Assembly (NCBI RefSeq): GCF_022827545.1
Contig: NZ_CP094673.1
Span: forward strand, 62,501 to 114,305
Direction of reading: 5' to 3'
Source of the DNA: Hymenobacter tibetensis
GTDB taxonomy: Bacteria; Bacteroidota; Bacteroidia; Cytophagales; Hymenobacteraceae
DNA: 51,805 nt
A program made the position numbers and the translations under genes. The notes beneath the pieces are model-generated. The model was not told the origin of the DNA. It saw only the letters and a list, made by a program, of their open reading frames with translations, and did no database searches. Each line of letters starts with the position of its first letter. Within the stretch, counting starts at the first letter, position 1. This document shows positions 35,062 to 43,337 of this stretch, piece after piece.

Positions 35062-36369
35062 ATGAACGCACGCTTTTCTTTCCTTCTCCGCAGCCGAATC
35101 AGCTTGCTGCTGCTTGGCCTGCAATGCGCTGGCCTAGGTAGCGCAACTGCCCAGCGCGCTCCCAAACCCAAACCGGCGCCCATCACGCAGAAAGGGGCTT
35201 TTTACACCGGTAAGTACCCTAGCTTGCTGCGAGAGGCGGGCTATAGCCAAGCCGCCATCGACCAAAAAGTAGCGCAAGCCTACCACGACGTATTTGAAGG
35301 CCCTAACAAGGTGTACTTCGAGGTGAGCGACTCGATGGCCTACGTGTCGGACGTGAAAAACCACGATGCCCGCACCGAAGGCATGTCATATGGGATGATG
35401 GTGGCCGTGCAACTCAACAAAAAAGAGGTGTTTGACCGCCTCTGGCGCTGGTCGAAGAAGAACTTGCAGCACCAAAGCGGGCCGCTGGAAGGCTACTTCG
35501 CCTGGAGTTTCAGCACCACCACGATGAAGCTCAATTCGGAGGGCCCCGCTTCGGATGGGGAATTGTATTTCGTTACGAGCCTGCTGTTTGCGTCCAACCG
35601 CTGGGGCAATACTACCGGCATCAATTACTATAAGGAAGCTCGCCGCATCCTGGATGCTTCGTGGAAAAAAGACGGCACTGGCGGCGTCCGTAACCTCTTC
35701 AACACCCAACACAAGCAGATAACCTTCGTGCCGGTGGGGGATATGTATAACTGGACGGACCCTTCGTACCACGTGCCGGCTTTCCTGGAAGTGTGGGCGA
35801 CCTACGCCAAGGACGGGCACGAGCAGTTTTATCGGACCTGCGCCGATACGTCACGGGCGTTTTTGCACCGGGCGTGCGCCGCGCCCACCGGCCTCAACTA
35901 CGACTATACCGAGTTTAGCGGCAAGCCCCACGCCACCAACTGGGCGCCGCCGGCGTTTCGCTACGATTCGTGGCGGGTGCCCATGAACATTGCCATGGAC
36001 TACGTATGGTTTGGCAAGGACAAAGCCTGGCAGGAGCAGTATGCGCGGCGGTTTCAGGGGTTTCTGCGCGGCAAGGGGCTGAACACGTTCGAGGACCAGT
36101 TTAATGTGGATGGCTCGCGGCCCGAGTTTATTCTGCCGGCTGGCGACGTCAAGAAGCTGCGGCATTCGCTCGGGCTGGTGGCCACCAGCGCATCAGCCTC
36201 GCTCATGCGCCAAGACCAGGACCTGGCCTTCGTGCATGCGCTCTGGAACGCCAAACTGGCACCCTACGAGGATGGCTACTTCGACTCCTACTACGACGGC
36301 CTGCTGTACCTGTTCAGCCTGATGCACTTGAGCGGCAAGTACCAGGCCATCAAGCCCGCGCAACCCTAA
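35062..36369 (+). CDS. GH8 xylanase, probably reducing-end xylose-releasing exo-oligoxylanase (Rex)
   Basis: The 435-residue protein has a signal peptide (about 1-31) and one (alpha/alpha)6 GH8 domain. The catalytic acid is Glu106 in ARTEGMSYGMM, Asp165 lies in ASDGELYF, and the general base is probably Asp302 in RYDSWRVP. Spacing between these residues (59 and 196) is close to that in the Bacillus halodurans Rex enzyme as I recall it (58 and 193), which cleaves xylose from the reducing end of xylo-oligosaccharides. GH8 also includes endoxylanases and cellulases, so the exo mode is inference from context and spacing. It starts 82 bp after GH97 and complements the non-reducing-end GH43 enzymes. 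Confidence 0.9.
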   Translation: MNARFSFLLRSRISLLLLGLQCAGLGSATAQRAPKPKPAPITQKGAFYTGKYPSLLREAGYSQAAIDQKVAQAYHDVFEGPNKVYFEVSDSMAYVSDVKNHDARTEGMSYGMMVAVQLNKKEVFDRLWRWSKKNLQHQSGPLEGYFAWSFSTTTMKLNSEGPASDGELYFVTSLLFASNRWGNTTGINYYKEARRILDASWKKDGTGGVRNLFNTQHKQITFVPVGDMYNWTDPSYHVPAFLEVWATYAKDGHEQFYRTCADTSRAFLHRACAAPTGLNYDYTEFSGKPHATNWAPPAFRYDSWRVPMNIAMDYVWFGKDKAWQEQYARRFQGFLRGKGLNTFEDQFNVDGSRPEFILPAGDVKKLRHSLGLVATSASASLMRQDQDLAFVHALWNAKLAPYEDGYFDSYYDGLLYLFSLMHLSGKYQAIKPAQP

Positions 36370-36399
36370 TTTCACCCTTGCACTGGTTGTTCCTTATCC

Positions 36400-37989
36400 A
36401 TGAAGCACTTACTGAAGCAGAGCGTCTTACTTGCCGGCCTTGCCCTTGCCTCTGCCGTTGCCTCGCCGCTCCTGGCGCAGGTGAAGCAGGCGCAAAACCC
36501 CATCATCTTCGCCGACGTGCCGGATTTGTCGATGATACGGGTGGGGGATACCTACTACATGAGCAGCACGACCATGCACATGAGTCCGGGCGTGCCCATC
36601 ATGAAGTCCAAGGACTTGGTGAACTGGCACTTAGTCAGCTACGCCTCCGACACGCTAGGCAACCAGGATGAGCTGGCACTTAGAAACGGCAAGAGCACCT
36701 ACGGCCGCGGGTCGTGGGCGAGCAGCTTGCGGTTTCACCAGGGCACGTACTACGTCTCGACGTTCGCCCAGACTACCGGCAAAACCTATGTCTATTCCAC
36801 CAAGAACATCGAGAAAGGGCCCTGGAAAACCGTGTCGTTCAAGCCGAGCTACCACGACCATTCCCTGTTTTTCGACGACGATGGCCGGGTGTACCTGGTG
36901 TTTGGCACCGGTAAGCTGCGGCTGATAGAACTCACGGCCGACGCCTCCGGCGTGAAGCCAGGTGCCACCGAGCAGGTGATCATCGAAAACGCCAGCGCCC
37001 CGGCCGGCCCGAACATCAACCTGCAAGCCGAAGGCTCCCAGCTATTTAAAGTCAAGGGCAAGTACTACCTCTTCAATATTACCTGGCCGAAGGAGGGCAT
37101 GCGCACGGTGGTGGTGCACCGGGCCGATAAAATCACGGGGCCTTACGAAGGCCGGCTGGGGCTGCAAGACCTAGGCGTGGCGCAGGGCGGCCTCATCGAC
37201 ACGCCCGATGGCCGGTGGTTTTCCTACTTGTTCCGCGATTATGGGGCCGTGGGCCGCATTCCCTACCTAGTGCCCGTGACGTGGACTGACGGTTGGCCGG
37301 TGCTCGGCACGGCTGGCAAGGTGCCCCAAACGCTGGCCCTACCCCCCAGTAAGGGTTTGATTCCGGGCATAGTAGCGTCGGATGAGTTTGCCCGGCGCAA
37401 AGGCGAGCCGGCCCTGCCGCTAGTATGGCAGTGGAACCACAATCCCGAAAACTCCCTGTGGTCGCTCTCCAACCGCCCCGGCTACCTGCGCCTGCAAACG
37501 GACCGTGTAGACACCACGTTCCTGCTGGCCCGCAACACCTTGACCCAGCGCACCATCGGTCCGACCTGCGCCGGCACCACGGCCCTGGATGTATCGTACC
37601 TGAAAGACGGTGATTTTGCGGGCCTAGCCCTCTTGCAAAAGCGGTACGGCCTGGTGGGGGTGGACTTCCGCAACGGCGCCAAATCCATCGTCATGGTGAG
37701 TGCCCAGTCGGAGAGGCCCGTGGAGTTGCAGCGCCTGCCGCTCACGCAGAACACGGTGTATTTCAAGGCGGAATGCGACTTCACGGAGCGCAAAGACGTG
37801 GCGACTTTCTTCTATAGCCTCGATGGCAAAACGTGGAAAGCCATCGGCGAGCCGCTTAAGATGGCTTACACGCTGCCGCATTTTATGGGTTACCGATTTG
37901 GGCTGTTCAACTACGCCACCAAGAACCCTGGCGGCTATGCCGATTTCGATTACTTCCGCATTACGGACAAGACCACCGGAGCCAAGTAA
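36400..37989 (+). CDS. GH43 (subfamily 12-like) beta-xylosidase / arabinofuranosidase
   Basis: This 529-residue protein has a signal peptide (1-27) and the opening QNPIIFADVPDLSMIRVGDTYYMSSTTMHMSPGVPIMKSKDL. The base is Asp42 in VPDLS, a variant of the usual YPDPS. HDHSLFFDDDG and NLQAEGSQLFK provide the other two carboxylates. A C-terminal concanavalin-like domain (about 320-525) follows. The VPDLS and SSTTMHMSPG features are those of GH43 subfamily 12 enzymes in Bacteroides xylan and arabinan loci, from memory. It starts 30 bp after GH8, the shortest spacing after susCD, so these two are tightly coupled. Substrate is probably terminal xylose or arabinose on xylo-oligosaccharides. Confidence 0.9.
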   Translation: MKHLLKQSVLLAGLALASAVASPLLAQVKQAQNPIIFADVPDLSMIRVGDTYYMSSTTMHMSPGVPIMKSKDLVNWHLVSYASDTLGNQDELALRNGKSTYGRGSWASSLRFHQGTYYVSTFAQTTGKTYVYSTKNIEKGPWKTVSFKPSYHDHSLFFDDDGRVYLVFGTGKLRLIELTADASGVKPGATEQVIIENASAPAGPNINLQAEGSQLFKVKGKYYLFNITWPKEGMRTVVVHRADKITGPYEGRLGLQDLGVAQGGLIDTPDGRWFSYLFRDYGAVGRIPYLVPVTWTDGWPVLGTAGKVPQTLALPPSKGLIPGIVASDEFARRKGEPALPLVWQWNHNPENSLWSLSNRPGYLRLQTDRVDTTFLLARNTLTQRTIGPTCAGTTALDVSYLKDGDFAGLALLQKRYGLVGVDFRNGAKSIVMVSAQSERPVELQRLPLTQNTVYFKAECDFTERKDVATFFYSLDGKTWKAIGEPLKMAYTLPHFMGYRFGLFNYATKNPGGYADFDYFRITDKTTGAK

Positions 37990-38016
37990 GCGTGTGCTTA
38001 ACAACTGCCTAGAACG

Positions 38017-38103
38017 GTCCTGCTGCGCTTATCGAAGCCTCTCTACCGTTTCGTTGGACGGTGTAGACGAAGCGGTAGAATGCTTCGACAAGCGCAGCAG
38101 GAC
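38017..38103. repeat. REP-like inverted repeat, copy 1
   Basis: The arms GTCCTGCTGCGCTT...TTTCGT (38017-38054) and ACGAAGC...GCAGGAC (38067-38103) are near-complete reverse complements, with a few mismatches in the middle. The same unit recurs at 49179-49267. It lies between two GH43 genes. Short palindromes containing CTGCTGAGCTTG..GAAGC resemble REP/BIME elements mobilised by RAYT transposases. It may also act as a transcript stabiliser. Confidence 0.75.
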
Positions 38104-38142
38104 GGCCTTTTGAATTCTAATCCTACTCGAACTTCTACCTCG

Positions 38143-39489
38143 ATGCTGAATTGTAGACTGCTTTATACACTAGGCGCGCTGGCCTGCTTGTGCGGGGGCG
38201 TTGCGCAGGCGCAGAACCCAATCATTACCAATCAATTCACGGCCGACCCAACGGCGCGGGCGTTTAATGGCCGGGTGTACGTGTACCCCTCGCACGATAT
38301 TCGGGCCACACCGGGGCACGGGCGGGCCGGCTGGTTTGTGATGGAGGACTACCATGTGTTTTCCTCCGCCAATCTCACGGAGTGGACCGACCACGGCGTG
38401 ATTGTGACGCAGAACAAAGTGCCATGGGTGAAGCCTGATAGCTACAGCATGTGGGCGCCCGACTGCATGTTCCGCAACGGCAAGTACTACTTCTATTTCC
38501 CGACTACCCCCCGCGATACGACCATCAGCAAGGGCTTTACGGTGGGGGTAGCCGTGTCGGATAAGCCCACCGGCCCCTTTGTGCCGCAGCCGCTGCCCAT
38601 CAAGGGGGTGCGCGGCATCGACCCCAACGTGTTTATCGACAAAGACGGGCAGGCGTATCTGTACTGGTCGCAAGGCAATATCTACGGCGCTAAGCTCAAG
38701 GAGAACATGCTGGAGCTAGCCTCCGAACCCAAGACGCTAGGCGAACTGCCCACCAAAGGGTTGAAGGAAGGCCCTTATCTGTTTGAGCGCAAGGGAATTT
38801 ACTACCTGACGTACCCGCACGTCGAGAACAAGACCGAGCGCCTCGAATACGCTACCAGCACCAGTCCCCTAGGGCCGTTCACGGTGAAGGGCGTACTTAT
38901 GGACGAGTCGCCGACAGGCTGCTGGACCAATCACCATTCTTTATTGGAGCTCAAAAACCAGTGGTACCTGTTCTACCACCACAACGACCTGTCACCCGCC
39001 TTCGACAAAAACCGCTCGGTCCGCATCGACAGCTTATTCTTTCAGCCCGACGGCTCCATTCAGAAAGTGGTGCCAACCCTACGCGGCGTGGGCCTCACCG
39101 ACGCCAAGCAGAAAATCCAGGTCGACCGCTACAGTCGCCTGAGCAGCAGCGGCGCGAACATCGCCTTCCTGGATACCGCCAACAAGTTTCAGGGCTGGAA
39201 AACCGTGTTTGCCAACAACCAAGGCTGGGTGCAATACAACGGGGTAGCCTTTGGCAAGCAGGCGCTCAAGACAGTAACGCTACGCACAATGGCGGCCGCC
39301 GGCGCCATGGTACAGCTGCGGGCCGATGGGGCCACCGGCCCGGTGCTGGCCCAAGTAACTGTGCCCAAGGGCAGCCAGTGGCAGGAGATAAAAGCGCCCT
39401 TATCGGCCTTCAAGCCCGGCACACACACGCTGGTCGTTTCCTCTAAAACGAACACGCCCGTGGAGATTGACTGGGTCAAGTTCGAGTAA
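38143..39489 (+). CDS. GH43 with C-terminal CBM6, arabinofuranosidase/xylosidase type
   Basis: From ATG 38143 the protein has 448 residues and a signal peptide (1-23, AQAQ). An in-frame ATG at 38080 lies inside the REP-like palindrome and would put 21 polar residues before the signal, so it is rejected. Catalytic residues are Asp35 (TADPTARAF), the Asp of RGIDPNVFIDKDG and the Glu of LKEGPYLFERKG. Residues about 325-448 form a carbohydrate-binding module of family 6 type (AFLDTANKFQGWKTVFANNQGWVQYNGVAFG, with THTLVVSSKTNTPVEIDWVKFE at the end). The DPTARAFNGRVYVYPSHD opening is seen in arabinofuranosidase/xylosidase subfamilies of GH43. The CBM6 should hold xylan fragments. Confidence 0.9.
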   Translation: MLNCRLLYTLGALACLCGGVAQAQNPIITNQFTADPTARAFNGRVYVYPSHDIRATPGHGRAGWFVMEDYHVFSSANLTEWTDHGVIVTQNKVPWVKPDSYSMWAPDCMFRNGKYYFYFPTTPRDTTISKGFTVGVAVSDKPTGPFVPQPLPIKGVRGIDPNVFIDKDGQAYLYWSQGNIYGAKLKENMLELASEPKTLGELPTKGLKEGPYLFERKGIYYLTYPHVENKTERLEYATSTSPLGPFTVKGVLMDESPTGCWTNHHSLLELKNQWYLFYHHNDLSPAFDKNRSVRIDSLFFQPDGSIQKVVPTLRGVGLTDAKQKIQVDRYSRLSSSGANIAFLDTANKFQGWKTVFANNQGWVQYNGVAFGKQALKTVTLRTMAAAGAMVQLRADGATGPVLAQVTVPKGSQWQEIKAPLSAFKPGTHTLVVSSKTNTPVEIDWVKFE

Positions 39490-39650
39490 GCGAGTCAAGC
39501 CTAGGGGCTTTCTACCTAGGATGAGAAGCTCCTCGGCGGCCACAGTGGCGCTGTTGTTTTATCTGTCAAATCAATCAAACCTACACAGTAGGAAGGGGCT
39601 AGCTCCGCCGCCTTTTCCTGCTCAGCTCTCTTTCGCTACAACCTAGCCTT
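39490..39650. other. 161-bp gap between two GH43 genes
   Basis: CCTAGG occurs twice (39500-39505 and 39515-39520) and can form a 6-bp hairpin. Otherwise no clear regulatory element is seen. The gap is longer than most in this operon, so an internal promoter is possible. Confidence 0.3.
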
Positions 39651-40607
39651 ATGAAATATACCTTGCTCGCCGCCCTGTTGGCCCTCGGAACTTACCTGCC
39701 TGCGCAGGCGCAAAACCCCATCATCAAAGACGTGTTCACGGCCGACCCGTCGCCGCTGGTGTACCGCGACACGCTGTTCCTGTACACCGGCCACGACACA
39801 GCTTCGGTGCAGGAAACCAACTACAAGATGCCCGATTGGCGCATCTATTCCACCACCGATATGGTGCACTGGAAAGACTACGGCACGCGCCTCTCGCCCC
39901 GCACCTTCGCTTGGGCTACTGGGGATGCTTACGCGGCGCAGTGCGTCTACCACAACGGCAAGTTCTATTGGTTTGTGTCCACCTTCCACAAGAAAGACGA
40001 CAACAGCCAGGGGGGCTCGGCCATCGGGGTGGCCGTGTCGGACCGACCCACGGGCCCGTTCAAGGATGCTATTGGCAAGGCGCTTATTGTCAATGAGATG
40101 ACTAAGGACCTGCCGCACGCCTGGGACGACATTGACCCCACGGTTTTCGTGGACGACGACAAGCAGGTGTACATGTACTGGGGCAACGGCAGCTGCAAGT
40201 GGGTGAAGCTCAAGGACAACATGACCGAACTGGCTAGCCCTATCACCACCTTCAAGCCCAAGAACTACATCGAAGGTCCTTGGCTGTACAAGCGCAAAAA
40301 GCTCTACTACCTCGTGTACGCCAGCGCCGGTACCAAGCCCGAAATGATAGAGTATTGCACCGCCCCGAGCGCCGCCGGGCCGTGGACGTACCGCGGCATC
40401 ATCCAGGAGAACGTGCCCAACAGCTTCACCACCCACCCCGGTATCACCGACTACAAGGGCAAGAGCTACTTCTTCTACCACAACGGCTCGTTGCCTACCG
40501 GCGGTAGCTACCGCCGCTCCATCTGCGTGGACGACATGTACTACAACCCCGATGGTACCATCAAGCCTATTGTGCAGACGACCAAAGGGGTAGCGCCGGT
40601 GAAGTAA
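39651..40607 (+). CDS. GH43 (subfamily 1-like) single-domain beta-xylosidase / arabinofuranosidase
   Basis: The 318-residue protein has a signal peptide (1-20) and only the five-bladed propeller. The base is Asp32 in FTADPSPLVYRD, Asp of WDDIDPTVFVDDD is the modulator and Glu of YIEGPWLYKRK is the acid. The pattern NPIIKDVFTADPSPLVY-D-LFLYTGHD matches GH43 subfamily 1, whose members remove terminal xylose or arabinose from short oligosaccharides. The gene at 45489 encodes a close relative with an extra C-terminal domain, suggesting duplication within the locus. Confidence 0.92.
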   Translation: MKYTLLAALLALGTYLPAQAQNPIIKDVFTADPSPLVYRDTLFLYTGHDTASVQETNYKMPDWRIYSTTDMVHWKDYGTRLSPRTFAWATGDAYAAQCVYHNGKFYWFVSTFHKKDDNSQGGSAIGVAVSDRPTGPFKDAIGKALIVNEMTKDLPHAWDDIDPTVFVDDDKQVYMYWGNGSCKWVKLKDNMTELASPITTFKPKNYIEGPWLYKRKKLYYLVYASAGTKPEMIEYCTAPSAAGPWTYRGIIQENVPNSFTTHPGITDYKGKSYFFYHNGSLPTGGSYRRSICVDDMYYNPDGTIKPIVQTTKGVAPVK

Positions 40608-40661
40608 TCTTCTTGCTCCCCAAGGCCGACCTAGGTCACTTGTTCTTTCTCGAAAACCAAC

Positions 40662-43304
40662 ATGCTTCACCGTTGCCTCACCTTGCTCCGAACAAAGCCC
40701 GCTTGCTTGCTATTGCTTGTGAGCTGGCCGATTGTAGGGTTTGGCCAACGCTTCCGGAGCTACAAGTCAAGCGCCGACCGGGTGACAATTGCCTTAGCTG
40801 AGGGGCAACTAGTGCTGCGGCCCCTGGCCGAAAACGCCATTCGTGTGCAGTACATGCAAGGGGCGTTGCCTACGCCGCCGGAATTGGTGCTGACAAGCCC
40901 AGCGGCGGTGCCGGCGTTCAAGGTGACGGAAACGAGTACAGCGGTGCAACTGGCCACCAAGCAGGTGAAGGTGCTGGTGGACAAGGCCACCGGCGCCGTG
41001 CGCTACACGGACCGTACCGGCCGCGTGTTTCTGCAAGAGCAGCCAACCACCCGCCTTCGGGCCGCTGCGCCCGTGCTGGGCGCAGCCAATGTGGTGGCCG
41101 AGCAGCAGTTCCTGACCGCGCCGGACGAACTGCTGCTGGGGCTAGGTCAGTTTCAGGACGGGCACTTCAACCTGCGCGGCATTACCCGGCAGCTCACGCA
41201 GGTGAACACCCAAACTGCCCTGCCGTTCCTCTATTCCAGCAAAGGCTACGGCCTGCTTTGGCACCAATACGGCCTTACCGATTTCAACCCGGCCGACGCG
41301 CCCATTACGCTGGAAAAGCAGGTGCTAGCCACCGCGCAACTGGGCCAGGCCGTGGACGCTACTACCGCCACCGGCACCCAAAAAGTAGCCCAGGGGCAGG
41401 CTATATACACCGGCACCTTCACGCTGCCCGCGGCGGGGGAACACACGTTCATACTCGATCTAGGCGGGATGGGCAACCGGCACTACGTAGCCATTGACGG
41501 CGTGGCCTGCCTCGATTTCAGCAATTTCTGGCTGCCGCCCACGGCCAGCGCCCGGGTGAAGCTGGCGGCGGGGGCGCACCGCATCCAGGTGGTGTGCAAG
41601 GCCGATAACACGCCGCGCGTGACCTACAAGCGCGTCGATGGGATGACCACGTTTCGCTCGCCCAATGCCCAACTGTTGGACTACGTGGTGTTTTATGGGC
41701 CACAGGCCGAGGCCGTCATCCAAACCTACCGCCACCTGTCGGGGCAAGTGCCGCTGCTGCCGCAGTGGGCCTACGGCTTTTGGCAGTGCCGCGAGCGGTA
41801 CACTTCCAGCGCGCACCTGACCGAGACGGTGCAGGAGTTTCGGCGGCGCCAGATTCCGATGGACGTAATTGTACAGGACTGGCAGTACTGGGGCAAATAT
41901 GGCTGGGGCGTCATGCAGTTCGACGAGGCCAAATACCCCGACCCAGCCGCCCTGATGCAGAATCTGCATGCCCAACACGCCCGCTTCAATATTTCAGTGT
42001 GGGAAAACCTGAACAAGGAGTCCACCATCGGCAAAAGCCACGTAGCCAAGGGGTTGTATATTCCGGACAGCCCCTGGCTGGACCTCACCAATCCGGCGGC
42101 GCGCACGGCGCACTGGGCGGCTATGAACCAGCATCTGTTCGGCTACGGCGTAGATTCGTGGTGGCTGGACGCCACCGAACCGGAAAACGACGCCCTGCAC
42201 GGCAAACAGCTGTTTGTGGGGCCGGGCGACTTTTACCGGCTCACCTATCCGCTCTTCGTCAACCAGGCCGTGTACGAGGGCCAGCGCGCCACCACCCAGG
42301 ATAAGCGCGTGTGCATCCTTACCCGCTCGGCTTTCCTAGGGCAGCAGCGCTACGGCACCATCAACTGGTCGGGCGACATTGGCGGCACCTGGGAAAGCTT
42401 CAAGCGCCAGATTCCGGCCGGCTTGCACTTCACCATCACGGGCCAGCCGTACTGGACCACCGACATCGGCGGGTTTTTCCGGCTCGGCGCCGGGCAGTAC
42501 ACCGACCCGCAGTACAACGAGCTGCTGATGCGCTGGTACCAGTGGGGAACGTTCACGCCTGTTTTCCGGGTGCATGGCTACCAGACCGAAACCGAGCCTT
42601 GGAAAAACGGCCCCGTAGTGGAAGCCAACATTCGGCAGCTGCTAGACGTGCGCTACCGCTTGCTGCCGTACCTCTACTCCGCAGCCTGGCAAGTACATGC
42701 CAACGGCTCGACGCTGATGCGCCCGCTAGTGATGGATTTTGCCACTGATACGGCCGCCACGCACCAAGCCTACGAGTACACATTTGGGCCTGCTTTCCTA
42801 GTGGCACCCGTCACCAAACCGGGCGCAACGGAGTGGCCCGTGTACTTGCCGAAAGCGGCCGCGTGGTACAACTTCTGGACGGGCCAGCGCCATGCCGGCG
42901 GGCAAACCGTGGTGGCGCCTGCGCCTCTGGCTACCACCCCGGTTTTCGTGAAAGCCGGCGCCATTGTGCCTTTGGGCAAACGCCTGCAATACACCGGGCA
43001 GAAGTCGGCTGACACGCTGGAAATCAGGGTGTATGCTGGCGCCGATGGCCGCTTTGCCCTTTACGAGGATGAAGGCGACAGTTACCGCTACGAGCAGGGC
43101 CAACATACACTTATCGACTTTGCTTGGAACGAGAAACGCCAGACGCTCACCATCGGCCCGCGGCAGGGCACTTACCCCAGCGAATTGTCGCGGCGGGTGT
43201 TCAACCTGCTGTGGCCCAGTGAGGCTAATGGGCTGGGCGCCGCGGTTGGTACGCCCCAAAAACGAGTAGTCTACACCGGCAAACGATTGACGATTAAACG
43301 CTAG
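40662..43304 (+). CDS. GH31 alpha-xylosidase with PA14-like insert
   Basis: The 880-residue protein has a signal peptide (about 1-29). An N-terminal beta-sandwich (about 35-215) is interrupted by a PA14-like insert (about 222-330, with AIYTGTFTLPAAGEHTF and FYGPQAE after it). The GH31 barrel carries the nucleophile Asp503 in SWWLDATEPEND and the acid/base Asp572 in WSGDIGGTWESF. The WxDATEPE form and the PA14 insert are features of xyloglucan-type alpha-xylosidases such as Cellvibrio Xyl31A, rather than alpha-glucosidases. It removes alpha-linked xylose. In a xylan locus this points either to alpha-xylosyl decorations of complex xylan or to some xyloglucan activity. It starts 54 bp after the preceding GH43. 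Confidence 0.92.
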   Translation: MLHRCLTLLRTKPACLLLLVSWPIVGFGQRFRSYKSSADRVTIALAEGQLVLRPLAENAIRVQYMQGALPTPPELVLTSPAAVPAFKVTETSTAVQLATKQVKVLVDKATGAVRYTDRTGRVFLQEQPTTRLRAAAPVLGAANVVAEQQFLTAPDELLLGLGQFQDGHFNLRGITRQLTQVNTQTALPFLYSSKGYGLLWHQYGLTDFNPADAPITLEKQVLATAQLGQAVDATTATGTQKVAQGQAIYTGTFTLPAAGEHTFILDLGGMGNRHYVAIDGVACLDFSNFWLPPTASARVKLAAGAHRIQVVCKADNTPRVTYKRVDGMTTFRSPNAQLLDYVVFYGPQAEAVIQTYRHLSGQVPLLPQWAYGFWQCRERYTSSAHLTETVQEFRRRQIPMDVIVQDWQYWGKYGWGVMQFDEAKYPDPAALMQNLHAQHARFNISVWENLNKESTIGKSHVAKGLYIPDSPWLDLTNPAARTAHWAAMNQHLFGYGVDSWWLDATEPENDALHGKQLFVGPGDFYRLTYPLFVNQAVYEGQRATTQDKRVCILTRSAFLGQQRYGTINWSGDIGGTWESFKRQIPAGLHFTITGQPYWTTDIGGFFRLGAGQYTDPQYNELLMRWYQWGTFTPVFRVHGYQTETEPWKNGPVVEANIRQLLDVRYRLLPYLYSAAWQVHANGSTLMRPLVMDFATDTAATHQAYEYTFGPAFLVAPVTKPGATEWPVYLPKAAAWYNFWTGQRHAGGQTVVAPAPLATTPVFVKAGAIVPLGKRLQYTGQKSADTLEIRVYAGADGRFALYEDEGDSYRYEQGQHTLIDFAWNEKRQTLTIGPRQGTYPSELSRRVFNLLWPSEANGLGAAVGTPQKRVVYTGKRLTIKR

Positions 43305-43337
43305 CTCTGGCTTCCTTGTGGGCTTGAAATCAACGAC

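Noticed and set aside
38080..38142. Upstream ATG of the CBM6-bearing GH43
   Set aside because: It is part of the REP-like palindrome and would place polar residues in front of a good signal peptide.
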